From Sinanaerobacter chloroacetimidivorans (GTDB lineage: Bacteria; Bacillota; Clostridia; Peptostreptococcales; Anaerovoracaceae), in assembly GCF_018128545.1 (NCBI RefSeq), contig NZ_JAGSND010000011.1, positions 62,001 to 126,000 on the forward strand: DNA of 64,000 nt, in the 5' to 3' direction. A model generated the notes under the pieces. The model saw only the letters and a list, made by a program, of their open reading frames with translations. It did not search any database and was not told where the DNA came from. Each line of letters starts with the position of its first letter. The stretch's first letter is position 1. The translations under genes were made by a program, and so were the position numbers. Positions 1 to 9,283 of this stretch are shown piece after piece.

Positions 1-509
1 AGAGTGCTGCCATCGGTATTGATTCTGACGCCCAGAGCCACCGAGGTGGACTGCTGTTCAGAAAGGAAGAAATAGGCAGTCAAATCATCTGCAATTTCCC
101 CGGTTACAAGATCAATTTTCCCCACATAAGGCTCTCTCATTCCTAAATCTTTAATTACGGTCAAGGTGCCCACGCCAATGGCTCCGCCTACGTTAAGCTT
201 GCCATCCTCGCGAAGCGGAAGTTCCACGTCAGGATTTGAGATATATCCTTTCACGCTGCCGGCACCGTTGGCCGTGACGAGAATCTCACCTGCCGGGCCC
301 TCGCCTTTAAATTGAATCGTCAGCTTATCCTCTTTATTTTTTAGCTGCAAACCCATGATCCCGGCTCCGGTCAGCACTCTCCCAAGAGCTGCGGCAGCCA
401 AAGGGCTGGCCTGGTGGATTTGCCTTGCATCTTCCACCATGGTGGTGGTTATGGCCAGGTAAACACGAAAGGAACGGCTTTTATCAATTGCGATTAATGC
501 TTTGTTCAT
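1..509 (-). CDS. hslO: Hsp33 redox-regulated chaperonin, 5' part only
   Basis: Cytoplasmic holdase chaperone activated by oxidation. Only the first 169 codons lie in the window; the gene runs off the left edge, so the C-terminal zinc-binding cysteine motif that acts as the redox switch is not visible. The visible part reads like the Hsp33 N-terminal domain: a start of the type MNKALIAIDKS, the segment SPLAAAALGRVLTGAG near residue 35, KEDKLTIQFKGEGPAGEI, and GYISNPDVELPL. The start ATG overlaps the stop codon of the upstream phosphohexomutase gene by four bases (ATGA), so the two are probably translationally coupled. Recognition rests on family resemblance of the N-terminal domain. Confidence 0.9.
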   Translation of the reverse strand, partial: MNKALIAIDKSRSFRVYLAITTTMVEDARQIHQASPLAAAALGRVLTGAGIMGLQLKNKEDKLTIQFKGEGPAGEILVTANGAGSVKGYISNPDVELPLREDGKLNVGGAIGVGTLTVIKDLGMREPYVGKIDLVTGEIADDLTAYFFLSEQQSTSVALGVRINTDGST

Positions 510-2341
510 TTAATTTCTCCTATGACTTCTCGTAATGCTTCTTTCAGTAACTGTATAATCTGCTCAGATTCCTTTTTATCCGATCCCTTAGAGGAAAGAT
601 AAATTTTCAATTTTGGTTCCGTTCCGGAGGGACGTACGATAAAACTGCTTCCGTCCTCCAGAATATATTCCAATACGTCAGATTTGGGCAGATGAATCGG
701 CCTTGATCCTACTGCAAGATCACAGCTGCCTCCTCCGAGGATTCTCCTTTGAGAAGACTGATAGTCGGCAATCTGAACAACTTTTTTCCCGATGAAGTTC
801 GCGGGTGCTTTTTTCTTTAAGTTTTCCATGATTGCGGCCATTTTATCCATTCCGGCAGCACCTTCAAAGGCAAATTCCATCAAATCATTTTTATAATATC
901 CATATTTATCATAAAGGGCCTCCAAACGATCTACCAAAGTGATTCCCTGCTGCTTGTAGTATGCCGCCATTTCACAAATCAGCATGGATGCGTTCACTCC
1001 GTCCTTGTCTCTCACATAGGCTCCTGCAAGATAGCCATAGCTTTCTTCAAAACCGAACAGGAACCTCTTCTCTTCTCCTTTTTGCTCCAGCAAACCAACC
1101 TGTTCTCCAATGAATTTAAATCCGGTCAGGACATCGATCATTTGAACGCCGTAATTTTTAGCCACACTGTCGGCCATTTTACTGGAAACGATCGTTTTGA
1201 CAGCTATGGGTTTTTCAGGCATGATTTTCTTTTGGCAGATAAAGTCAAGGAGCAAGACGCCCACCTCGTTACCGGTGAGCAGGAGATATTCCTCTGTCTC
1301 TGCGCTCAGATCCTTATGCCTTACCGCAATGCCCACTCTGTCACAGTCCGGATCTGTTGCCAATAAAAGATCCGGCCCCTTTCCTTCTTCAGAGAGTTTT
1401 TTACACAGCGCTAAACCGAAAGCTAAGGCCTCCTTCTTCTCCGGATTGGGATAGGGGCAGGTTGGAAAGTTCCCGTCGGGAAGTTCCTGCTCCGGAACCA
1501 CCTGTACGTTTTTTACTCCGACGCGTTCTAAGATCTTCCTCACCGGTTTGTTTCCCGTTCCGTTTAAAGGTGTATACACCACCGCCAAGGCATCACAGCC
1601 TATTCCCATGCTTTCCTTCTGTACCGCATCCAGATAGGCTTCCGTCACCTCGTCTGACAGGAAGGTAATCCAAGGCAGGCCTTCTTCTGAAAGCAGAGAT
1701 TTGGCAAAGTCCCGATTCTCCTTCAAACTTCCCTTCCTTGACGGTGCCAGAGTCTTCACATCTGTAAAAATATCCACTTTTTCGATAAGGCTGAGAACTT
1801 CCCCTGCTGCGTCGAGAGTCAGCTGGCAGCCTTCCTCGTTATATACTTTATATCCGTTATATTGGGATGGATTGTGACTGGCGGTTACCATAATCCCGGC
1901 AGCACAGCTGTAGTACCGTACTGCAAAGGACAAAGCGGGAGTAGGCATGAGTTCCTCATACAGATAGACCCGAATTCCGTTTGCCGCCAAGACATAAGCT
2001 GCCTCCAGTGCAAAGGCATCCGATAGAATCCGGCTGTCAAAAGCAATAGCAACAGAAGGCGTCTTCCCCGGAAAGCTTTGACTTGTTCTGCCGTAATGAA
2101 TATTGATGTAATCTGCGAATCCCTGGGTTGCTCTTCGAACCGTATAGGAGTTCATTCTGTTTGTTCCGGCTCCAAGAACTCCTCGCAGTCCTCCGGTACC
2201 AAACTCAAGGTCACGGTAAAACCGGTCCTGCATTTCCTCCCTGGAGTTTAACGACTGAAGCTCCTCTTTTAAACTTTCGTCCAGATCCTCCTGATTGAGC
2301 CATCTTTCCATCATTTCTTCCCATTGCAGCATATGATTCAT
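506..2341 (-). CDS. pgcA: Phosphoglucomutase / phosphomannomutase family enzyme
   Basis: 611 aa. Interconverts hexose 1- and 6-phosphates in the cytoplasm, feeding sugar nucleotides and cell-wall polysaccharide. All four functional loops of the alpha-D-phosphohexomutase superfamily are visible: the catalytic phosphoserine loop TASHNP, the metal-binding loop DPDCDR, the sugar-specificity loop GFEESYGY, and the phosphate-binding loop RPSGTEPKLKIY near the C terminus. The length fits the long PgcA-type alpha-phosphoglucomutases of Firmicutes rather than the shorter GlmM or ManB types. A GAGGGAGGA ribosome site sits just before the ATG. The stop overlaps the hslO start by four bases. Exact sugar preference cannot be read from the sequence. 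Confidence 0.9.
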   Translation of the reverse strand: MNHMLQWEEMMERWLNQEDLDESLKEELQSLNSREEMQDRFYRDLEFGTGGLRGVLGAGTNRMNSYTVRRATQGFADYINIHYGRTSQSFPGKTPSVAIAFDSRILSDAFALEAAYVLAANGIRVYLYEELMPTPALSFAVRYYSCAAGIMVTASHNPSQYNGYKVYNEEGCQLTLDAAGEVLSLIEKVDIFTDVKTLAPSRKGSLKENRDFAKSLLSEEGLPWITFLSDEVTEAYLDAVQKESMGIGCDALAVVYTPLNGTGNKPVRKILERVGVKNVQVVPEQELPDGNFPTCPYPNPEKKEALAFGLALCKKLSEEGKGPDLLLATDPDCDRVGIAVRHKDLSAETEEYLLLTGNEVGVLLLDFICQKKIMPEKPIAVKTIVSSKMADSVAKNYGVQMIDVLTGFKFIGEQVGLLEQKGEEKRFLFGFEESYGYLAGAYVRDKDGVNASMLICEMAAYYKQQGITLVDRLEALYDKYGYYKNDLMEFAFEGAAGMDKMAAIMENLKKKAPANFIGKKVVQIADYQSSQRRILGGGSCDLAVGSRPIHLPKSDVLEYILEDGSSFIVRPSGTEPKLKIYLSSKGSDKKESEQIIQLLKEALREVIGEIK

Positions 2342-2475
2342 CCTCCCTCATTTTTATTTTTTAATCATACCCAGGTCTCAGGATTTTAATATTGTAAAGT
2401 GAAACTTTTGTTACCTATAGAACTTATTTTGTATGGATCGCTTTCATTCATTCAATTTTACCATATTCCCATAAT

Positions 2476-2512
2476 TTAGAAAAGCCACAGCCCGAATATA
2501 TGGCTGCGGCTT
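2476..2512 (-). terminator. Rho-independent terminator of the SLH gene
   Basis: Arms of 11 bases (2482-2492 and 2502-2512) pair with one G-U and are followed on the minus strand by TTTTC. It lies about 80 bases after the stop of the SLH-domain gene and separates it from the phosphohexomutase gene. The rest of 2342-2589 holds no gene I can support. Confidence 0.75.
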
Positions 2513-2589
2513 CACTAAGCGATCAGGATCTGATTCTTGAATCGGCCCTGGCTGCTGATCGAATCGACTGTTAAATTTAAGATGTACTT

Positions 2590-4503
2590 TTAATATACGA
2601 TAACTCTGATCTGTCCGCCTGCGGCAGGATCTTTATCATAATAGAAGGAAACGGTCTTATTGGATTGGTAGGCGGATAATGCAGCACTCAAAGTGGAAAT
2701 TTTGTAGGTGGTTGATGTCTTCGTGTAAACGGAAACATTACCCGATATCGGATAGGTGCCGATGTCGTCATCCACCGACACCTGCGTGCTGTTAAAGCTT
2801 TTGATCCTGGTTCCCGTGGCGGTAAGATTTCGAATCATGCTGATTTCGCCGCTTTCTCCATAGAATTTTGCCGGTCCGGCATGTACATTCAAAGTGCTGC
2901 TTTGTGTGGTAAGCGTAGCCTGGGCTCCGTCCAGCAAATACGTATAGCTGCCGGAAAGACTCATTCCGGAATTGTTTGATTTTGCCGAGGTTACCACGCC
3001 ATATTCCATGGTATCTCCCGTAACGTCTTTCAGGATCAGGCTGGTTATTTGTCCGTTGCTCGCCTCGTAATAAAGGACATCATCGCTTTTAATGGTTACC
3101 CCGTTCAGCCTTGACAAAGAGGTGGCCGCATAATTTCCCAGATTTGTGTCCAGCATCGTAACATTTGCTGAAACGGCAGTACTCCCAATGGTTCTGAGGT
3201 CTGCATCGACCTTCCCTGCAATCTTCCCCCCTGAGGAAACAGGATTGATATTCATATTATCGTCCTTGTCGAAGCTGATCTTGATTATGTCCCCCACATC
3301 GACCCAATCCTGACTGATGGCGTATTCAACTTCCGACCCGTTAGGCTTGATTCCTTTCACATATTTTGAGGTGTAGCTGCTTCCGCTTGCAGTTGAGTAG
3401 GTTTTGGTTCCTGCTTCCGTTACGTACATCATGACGGATTCGTTTAACACCGTAATGGCTACGGCATCTGCAACACCGCCGTTTTTACCAAGGAGCAGCG
3501 TTACCGTATTTCCGATTTTCAACGTACCGGCAGAAGACAATGCCGCGAAAGCCGCCGTGGATTCCAGCTGGTATTCTGTTCCGGAAACCGTTACGGCAGT
3601 CACCGCGTTCTGACTGGGCGAAGCCTTTTCATAGATGCCGGTAACCCTGTCGTCATAGACCCATACGGAGCTTTTAGACTGAGAATAGTAAAGAAGATCA
3701 TATTTTTCTACCTCCGACGCGGCCACAACGCTGCCGTTTTTATAAATAATGAGATTGGAAGTATTCATCCCCAGTTCGCTTGCCCAGCTGCTTGACTTTA
3801 CGGTATACGGCCCATACATGTTAGCGCTGATGACCCCTGCGTAATCTACTTCACCGCTGTCATTCAAAGAGTATCCCAAAGTCTCGGCATATTTCTTTGT
3901 GCCGTCTTTGATAGAAGTTCCCATCATATTGTAGATCAGGCTGGCAGCATCTCCTTTGGTCATCAGCGTTCCGATCCCGCCCGCAATGTTGGCGGAAAGT
4001 CCGCTGCTGCTGTAGAGATTCATCTGGGCATATGGGAATGCACCTGTAAAATCAGACTGCGTATATCCCAGCAGCTTCAGAACGCTGTTTACTCCCTGCT
4101 CCAAAGTGATGGTGTTATCAGGCCGGAAACTGCCATCGCTGTATCCTGACAAGAGTCCTTTTGCCGCTGCAATTTTAATGTAGGGGGCAGCCCAGTTTTT
4201 AGCAGGCACATCCCTGAAAGGAGAAGAAACCGACGCGGTTGCCACCGAATCCTTATAGCTGGACGCCATCACCAGCATTTTTGCAAACTCCGCTCTGGTC
4301 AAAGACTTACTTAAATTGTAGCTCCCTGAGCTGTCCGCTGAAATCACGCCCATGGAAGCCAAAAGCATCGTGGCGCTGTCCGCAGACGTTGCCGAACTGT
4401 CTGCCGCCAATGCGGAGAATGGTACCGCTGCGGATAAAAGGGTCAGAACCAGAAACACTGCAACGCTTACCCTTATCTTTTCTGTTTTTACTTTCTTGAA
4501 CAT
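2590..4503 (-). CDS. Exported S-layer homology (SLH) domain protein
   Basis: 637 aa. A signal peptide is clear: KKVKTEKIR, a hydrophobic run, then AxA-type cleavage near residue 33. Three SLH modules follow: about residues 42-85 (with LTRAEFAKMLVMA), 97-140 (FRDVPAKNWAAPYI, GYSDGSFRPDNTITLEQG) and a weaker third to about residue 197. SLH modules bind pyruvylated secondary cell-wall polymers, so the protein is anchored to the outside of the wall. The remaining ~440 residues are Ser/Thr/Val-rich beta-type sequence with no family I recognise. The gene starts 30 bases after the ABC permease stop, so it may be read with the efflux operon upstream, and it ends in its own terminator. Confidence 0.85.
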   Translation of the reverse strand: MFKKVKTEKIRVSVAVFLVLTLLSAAVPFSALAADSSATSADSATMLLASMGVISADSSGSYNLSKSLTRAEFAKMLVMASSYKDSVATASVSSPFRDVPAKNWAAPYIKIAAAKGLLSGYSDGSFRPDNTITLEQGVNSVLKLLGYTQSDFTGAFPYAQMNLYSSSGLSANIAGGIGTLMTKGDAASLIYNMMGTSIKDGTKKYAETLGYSLNDSGEVDYAGVISANMYGPYTVKSSSWASELGMNTSNLIIYKNGSVVAASEVEKYDLLYYSQSKSSVWVYDDRVTGIYEKASPSQNAVTAVTVSGTEYQLESTAAFAALSSAGTLKIGNTVTLLLGKNGGVADAVAITVLNESVMMYVTEAGTKTYSTASGSSYTSKYVKGIKPNGSEVEYAISQDWVDVGDIIKISFDKDDNMNINPVSSGGKIAGKVDADLRTIGSTAVSANVTMLDTNLGNYAATSLSRLNGVTIKSDDVLYYEASNGQITSLILKDVTGDTMEYGVVTSAKSNNSGMSLSGSYTYLLDGAQATLTTQSSTLNVHAGPAKFYGESGEISMIRNLTATGTRIKSFNSTQVSVDDDIGTYPISGNVSVYTKTSTTYKISTLSAALSAYQSNKTVSFYYDKDPAAGGQIRVIVY

Positions 4504-4533
4504 TTCATTTCCCTCTTTCCTCTGTAATAGATA

Positions 4534-5709
4534 TCAATCATATCGCAATGCGTCGATGGGGTTCATCTTTGCCGCTTTATTTGCCGGAAAATAACCAAAA
4601 ATCATCCCAATTGCCACGGAAACGCTGAAAGCAATCACAACGGCATTCACAGAAGGGGCTACGGACATATCCATCAGGGATCCCGCAAGATAGGCCATGG
4701 CAATTCCGAAAAGAATTCCGAATACACCGCCTACCGAACTGGTAGTGGCCGCCTCAATGATGAACTGCCTCATGATATCCTTTCTCTTGGCTCCCAGCGA
4801 CTTTCTGATTCCGATTTCTCGGGTTCTTTCCGTTACGGAAACCAGCATGATATTCATAATTCCGATACCGCCCACCACAAGCGAAATTCCTGCGATACCC
4901 ACTAGCACCAAAGCGATGGACCCAGTCATCTCGTTGATTTGCTCGATCATGGCAGACATGCTGGAAACCCTGTAGGCATTTTCACTTCCAAATATGGAAT
5001 ACAGCTTATTTTCGATAATAGCCATAGTCTCCTCGATATGATCCGTTGACACTGCCGAAATATAATAGGTGGATATGCTTGCGGTTCCCGCCAGCCTTGT
5101 TGCGGTGGGGTAGGGAACATAAACGATATCGTCATCGGAGCTTTCTGCGGAATCTGCAGTCTCTTCCAAAACTCCGACGATTTTATAGGAGGATCCGTTT
5201 ATCTTGACGGATTCCCCAACAGGGTTTTTCCCTTCAAAGAGCTCCTCTACCAGATACGTCCCAATCACACATACCTTTTGTCTTCTCGCCGAATCAATAT
5301 ATTGGATAAATCTCCCCTGAGCCAGCTGAACGTTTTGCATCTCTTCATAGTACTCATTGACCCCTTTTGCGGTAGTATCCACAGAATTGGTTTCATATTT
5401 GGCGGTAATGGAGGCATTGACCAGTGGACTGTATTTGTCAAACTGGTCGGGATTGTCCGTTACCAGGTCTTCCACATCCTCGATAGCCAAAGCCCGGTTG
5501 CCTCCCCGCCCCATAATATTAATGGTTATCGTATTCGTTCCCATGTTTTCAAACCGTGCCGTCATGTCATTGGATAAGCCATTCATTAAGCTGACCAGAA
5601 CAATAACGGAGGCCACACCGATGATAATCCCCAGCATGGTGAGAAAGGCTCTCATTTTACTGCTTCGTAAGCTTTTAATTGCAAGTTTGAAGGATTGTTT
5701 AAAATTCAT
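4534..5709 (-). CDS. MacB/FtsX-type ABC transporter permease
   Basis: 391 aa. Membrane component of a MacB-like exporter: an N-terminal transmembrane helix (about residues 20-45, with MLGIIIGVASVIVL), a long extracellular MacB periplasmic core domain (about 50-265), then three transmembrane helices of the FtsX domain, with the family hallmark of the type GIMNIMLVSVTERTREIG near residue 295 and the terminal MNPIDALRYD. Its ATG overlaps the stop of the ATPase gene by four bases. With the ATPase and the adaptor it forms a tripartite exporter, in Gram-positives usually for peptides, lipids or toxic compounds. The substrate cannot be inferred. Confidence 0.9.
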   Translation of the reverse strand: MNFKQSFKLAIKSLRSSKMRAFLTMLGIIIGVASVIVLVSLMNGLSNDMTARFENMGTNTITINIMGRGGNRALAIEDVEDLVTDNPDQFDKYSPLVNASITAKYETNSVDTTAKGVNEYYEEMQNVQLAQGRFIQYIDSARRQKVCVIGTYLVEELFEGKNPVGESVKINGSSYKIVGVLEETADSAESSDDDIVYVPYPTATRLAGTASISTYYISAVSTDHIEETMAIIENKLYSIFGSENAYRVSSMSAMIEQINEMTGSIALVLVGIAGISLVVGGIGIMNIMLVSVTERTREIGIRKSLGAKRKDIMRQFIIEAATTSSVGGVFGILFGIAMAYLAGSLMDMSVAPSVNAVVIAFSVSVAIGMIFGYFPANKAAKMNPIDALRYD

Positions 5710-6422
5710 GCAGCGCCCCCCTCTTCCCCCTCTTCGGGGACACTATGCCCGGAATCTTCTATGATCTTTCCGTCGGATATCCGTATAATTCTTTTTGCCT
5801 TTTCCGCCACCAGCATATCATGGGTAATCAGGATCACCGTATTGCCTTCTTCATTAAGCTTCTGCAAAAACTCCAATACTTCCCGACCCGTTCTGGAGTC
5901 CAATGCGCCTGTGGGTTCATCTGCCAGTATAATCGGAGGTCTGCCTGCCAAAGCTCTGGCAATGGATACTCGCTGCTGCTGCCCCCCGGAAAGCTGGGAA
6001 GGCATATTGTAACGTTTATCTTCGATGCCTACCCGCTTTAAGGCCTCCATAGAGAGTTCCAGCCGTTCCTTTTCCGGCACACCTTTGTAAATCAAAGGCA
6101 ATTCTACATTCTCAATAACGTTTAACTTCGGAATCAGATTGTATTGCTGAAAAATGAAGCCTAAGGATTTATTTCGGACTTCCGCCTGTTCATCATCCTT
6201 CATGGTGCTTACATCCTGGCCGTTCAGGAAGTACTTTCCGCTGGTAGGCACATCCAGGCAGCCGATAATATTCATACAGGTTGATTTTCCGGAACCCGAC
6301 TGCCCTATAATGGCAGCCATCTCTCTTTCTCTTATGACTAAACTGATTCCATCTACGGCACGAACTTCGTTATCCCCCATGGTATAAATCTTATAGACAT
6401 CTTCTAACCTTATCATCAGCAT
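5706..6422 (-). CDS. ABC exporter ATP-binding protein (MacB/LolD type)
   Basis: 238 aa cytoplasmic ATPase that powers the permease encoded next to it. Walker A GQSGSGKST (about residue 38), Q-loop region FIFQQYNLIPKL, signature LSGGQQQR, Walker B ILADEPTGALD and the switch histidine in LITHD are all intact. The length and the LDVPTSGKYFLNGQ segment are typical of the LolD/MacB/FtsE class. It is six bases downstream of the adaptor gene and overlaps the permease gene by four bases, so the three are one operon. Confidence 0.92.
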   Translation of the reverse strand: MLMIRLEDVYKIYTMGDNEVRAVDGISLVIREREMAAIIGQSGSGKSTCMNIIGCLDVPTSGKYFLNGQDVSTMKDDEQAEVRNKSLGFIFQQYNLIPKLNVIENVELPLIYKGVPEKERLELSMEALKRVGIEDKRYNMPSQLSGGQQQRVSIARALAGRPPIILADEPTGALDSRTGREVLEFLQKLNEEGNTVILITHDMLVAEKAKRIIRISDGKIIEDSGHSVPEEGEEGGAA

Positions 6423-6428
6423 TACCCC

Positions 6429-8273
6429 TTACATTCCCGGCGCCCCGCCGCCGCTGTTGTCAGGCCGTCCTCCGGACGGCATCTGTCCTCCGCCCTGAGG
6501 CATCCCGCCGCCTCCTGCAGGCATTCCGGTGCCAGGCATCATGCCGTTCTTCTGCATTTGGGAGGTTGTTTCACTTTCCGTTTTCGCTGCCGGTACCAGG
6601 ACGACATCTCCCGCTTTGAGTCCGGCGGCAATTTCTATGTAACTGTCATCATTCAATCCCAGTTCTACTCTTACGTACTGAGCACCTGAAGGTGCGGATG
6701 ACTGATTGACCCCTTCCGTTCCTTCCGCACCCTTTACCAGGACAGTATTTCCTCTGTTCACAGCGGCTACAGGAATCGTTAAAACATCTTCTGCCGAATC
6801 GATGACGATATCCGCAGTCACGTTCATTCCGGGCCAGAGATCTTCTCCGTCGTTGATTACGATGGTTACCGGGTAAGATGTAACGCCGTTGGTTGAAGTT
6901 CCTAAAAGGCCGATATTATCCACATATCCGGTAAATTTCCGGTTGCTCAGTGCATCTGCAGTGATATTGACTTCCTGGCCCTTTTTCATGCTGGCGATGT
7001 CAAGTTCATCTACATCAATAGTAAAGGTCATTGTCGACATATCGGCGATGACTGCCAGGATTGTTTGCGCTGAGGAAGAGGATTCCAGGGTATCTCCCGC
7101 TTTCACTGTCTTTGAAATGACGGAGCCTGATATGGGCGCCGTTATACTGTAATTATCCAGCTGCTCCTGAGTGCTTTGATAAGAAAGTTCCGCTTCCCGC
7201 ATGGACAATTCGCTGCTTTTCAGACTGTCGCCGGCAGAATCGCTGGACAATTTTAAGATCTCTCCTCCTCTGCTTAAATACTCCCCTTCTGTCGCCGTTA
7301 GTTTCGTTACCATGCCGGAAGCTCCAGCCGTTACAATTTTCTCGTTGGTGCATTCCAGTGCAGCTCCCTCATGACAATCCACACCGCCTGCGTTCACCGT
7401 AACATAGGTCCCGCCCGACAAGGCTCCCGGATTTTTTATGGTAACCACGACATCTGTTACCGATATGTAACCGTCAAGAATCCTTTTGGAGTTATATATT
7501 TTCGTTATGGTTCCGCTTAACTGCTCGAATGTATTTTCTACCGTAACCGTTACACTCTGACCATTGTACAGATTTCCGATATCATTGACATTGAAAGGGA
7601 CTTTTGCCGTTAAATAGGTATCGTCCACAACAGCACCAATTTTACTCCCGCTTGAGACATTGTCTCCCTTTTCCACATAAATCTCAGTCACCCTTCCGGC
7701 AATAGGAGCTGTTACGGTGAGGCCGTTATAGGCATCCTGACTGCTCTGGTAGCTCATTTGTGATTTTTCATAGGAGATGTTGGCCTTTTCTAAAGTCTTT
7801 TCCATATCCGAGGAATCGATCTTATAAAGGAGCTGGCCTTTTTCAACGGTATCTCCCTCATAAAAGGTATCTTCCAGCACCTCTCCTTCTACCAAAGCCA
7901 CCACATCGTATTGGCGGATGGGTTCCACCGTGCCGGATCCGCTGATTGACACCGTTACATTCCCTTTTGAGACTTCATATTCCGTGTATTCCAAGGCCTG
8001 TGATTCACCCATGAATAAACCGCTGACAACGGAGTATGCTCCCACGACGATCACCAGCAAAATGGCGGTGAACACCGCTCTTTTCTTTTTTATACTCAAG
8101 TTATTCAACTTCTTCAGGATTGGTATTTTACCGATTATTGCTTCCAGCTTTACCGCCGCTTTTGAGTTTTCCAATCTGAAAGCCATCCCTTTTATGGTTT
8201 CAATAGAGATTTTACTGTGAAAACCTTCCTTCAACTTCAATTCCCTTACCTCACTTTCGTCCGAGATTCTCAT
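6429..8273 (-). CDS. HlyD/RND-type efflux adaptor with Gly/Pro-rich tail
   Basis: 614 aa. Extracellular adaptor of the efflux operon. A cytoplasmic N-terminal stretch of about 85 residues precedes one membrane helix (AVFTAILLVIVVGAYSVVSG). The outside part has two separate lipoyl-like hairpin segments (near residues 130-200 and 310-400; motifs APIAGRVTEIYVEKGD and APISGSVISKTVKAGDTLES), a beta-barrel region and a membrane-proximal domain. The last ~45 residues are almost only Gly, Met, Pro and Gln. At 614 aa it is longer than usual adaptors (350-450 aa), because of the cytoplasmic extension and the apparent doubled hairpin. The first ATG lacks a good ribosome site, so the true start may lie some codons downstream. 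Confidence 0.85.
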   Translation of the reverse strand: MRISDESEVRELKLKEGFHSKISIETIKGMAFRLENSKAAVKLEAIIGKIPILKKLNNLSIKKKRAVFTAILLVIVVGAYSVVSGLFMGESQALEYTEYEVSKGNVTVSISGSGTVEPIRQYDVVALVEGEVLEDTFYEGDTVEKGQLLYKIDSSDMEKTLEKANISYEKSQMSYQSSQDAYNGLTVTAPIAGRVTEIYVEKGDNVSSGSKIGAVVDDTYLTAKVPFNVNDIGNLYNGQSVTVTVENTFEQLSGTITKIYNSKRILDGYISVTDVVVTIKNPGALSGGTYVTVNAGGVDCHEGAALECTNEKIVTAGASGMVTKLTATEGEYLSRGGEILKLSSDSAGDSLKSSELSMREAELSYQSTQEQLDNYSITAPISGSVISKTVKAGDTLESSSSAQTILAVIADMSTMTFTIDVDELDIASMKKGQEVNITADALSNRKFTGYVDNIGLLGTSTNGVTSYPVTIVINDGEDLWPGMNVTADIVIDSAEDVLTIPVAAVNRGNTVLVKGAEGTEGVNQSSAPSGAQYVRVELGLNDDSYIEIAAGLKAGDVVLVPAAKTESETTSQMQKNGMMPGTGMPAGGGGMPQGGGQMPSGGRPDNSGGGAPGM

Positions 8274-8574
8274 GTTATTCCATTTTTTACTAACATCTTA
8301 CGATCCGAATGTGTATGTTCTGTGTAAATTATGTGGAGGGCAGAAGAAAAATCGTGTGACCTTTGAAGCAGCAGGGTATAAAGCGCTGCCGGTCGGTTTG
8401 CAGGCTAGTTCATAAGCCGGTCAGCTGCCGGTTCTCATCTTGCCCAATATTTACCAATCAATCACGTCTTCTTCACAAATGCTTCATAAAGGGCTTCTAT
8501 ACTGTGTCTGTAAATGAATCATGATCAGGAAAGATTATGGATAGCAAATGAATTCGAGAGGAGAGATTTTGGGA
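8274..8574. other. Divergent intergenic region, no gene seen
   Basis: About 300 bases between the efflux operon (minus) and the lipoprotein gene (plus). Both need promoters here, but I find no -35/-10 pair with good spacing on either strand that I would defend. Nothing coding is supported. Confidence 0.5.
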
Positions 8575-9168
8575 ATGAAAAAAAAGAAATTACTTACTTG
8601 TTTGATGTCAGCACTTATCATTGCAGCACTATTTGCAGGTTGCGGAGATACTCCGTCAAATAAGGATGCTTCAGGCCAGCTGCCGCAGGAACAGGATCAG
8701 AGCGGGCAGAATCAGAGAGCAGACAGAGGTACTATGGGTAAAGTGGTTTCCATGGAGGGAAACACCATCACCGTCGCACTGGCGGCAGAACCGGCACGCC
8801 CTGAAGGAAATGGAGATGCTGCGGCACCTCAAGACGGCACGGCACCTCAGGGTGGCCCCGGACAGCCGGCACAGGACGGAGCAGGAACCCCTCCAACCGG
8901 TGCAGGAATTGATCCAAACAGTACAACCGGAGGAAAACCCGGCGGTCCGGAAGGCGGAGCTCCGTCAAGAGACTTCAGCAATATGGAATTTACGGGCGGT
9001 GAAGCAATCTATACCCTCTCCAGTAACGTCATTATAACGAAAGGCACGGGAGACAGTCAGGAAGAAATCGATTTGTCCGAAATCAGTGCGGGAAGCATCG
9101 TAAGCTTTAAGACTGATACAGATACAGACAACAATGTTATCATCGTGTCTATCAATGTTTTAGAGTAA
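8575..9168 (+). CDS. Gly/Pro-rich lipoprotein
   Basis: 197 aa from the chosen start. An upstream in-frame ATG at 8548 exists, but the ribosome site AGAGGAGAGA lies after it and points to the ATG at 8575, which opens directly into a lipoprotein signal (KKKKLLTCLMS, hydrophobic run, lipobox LFAGC). A low-complexity Gly/Pro/Ala/Gln middle (about residues 65-135) separates two small beta-type pieces: MGKVVSMEGNTITVAL and the C-terminal part with IVSFKTDTDTDNNVIIVSI. The two pieces resemble OB-like repeats of DUF5666-type proteins, which is a weak impression. It is divergent from the efflux operon whose adaptor has a similar Gly/Pro-rich tail, so a shared envelope role is possible. Function unknown. 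Confidence 0.8.
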   Translation: MKKKKLLTCLMSALIIAALFAGCGDTPSNKDASGQLPQEQDQSGQNQRADRGTMGKVVSMEGNTITVALAAEPARPEGNGDAAAPQDGTAPQGGPGQPAQDGAGTPPTGAGIDPNSTTGGKPGGPEGGAPSRDFSNMEFTGGEAIYTLSSNVIITKGTGDSQEEIDLSEISAGSIVSFKTDTDTDNNVIIVSINVLE

Positions 9169-9176
9169 AACAAAAC

Positions 9177-9240
9177 GCCGCAGGTACAGAAATAGGATCA
9201 CCTCAGATAGCCTCATTTCTGTTCTTGCGGCCTTGTTTTT
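9177..9240 (+). terminator. Terminator between convergent genes
   Basis: Arms of about 17 bases (9177-9193, 9215-9231) with few mismatches, followed by TTGTTTTT on the plus strand. The other side also has T-rich sequence (CGTTTTGTTTTA on minus), so it can end both the lipoprotein gene and the regulator gene coming the other way. Confidence 0.8.
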
Positions 9241-9283
9241 GGGAATCGCCAAAGGGCTGCTCTCCTTTGGTTCAGTCTTCCAA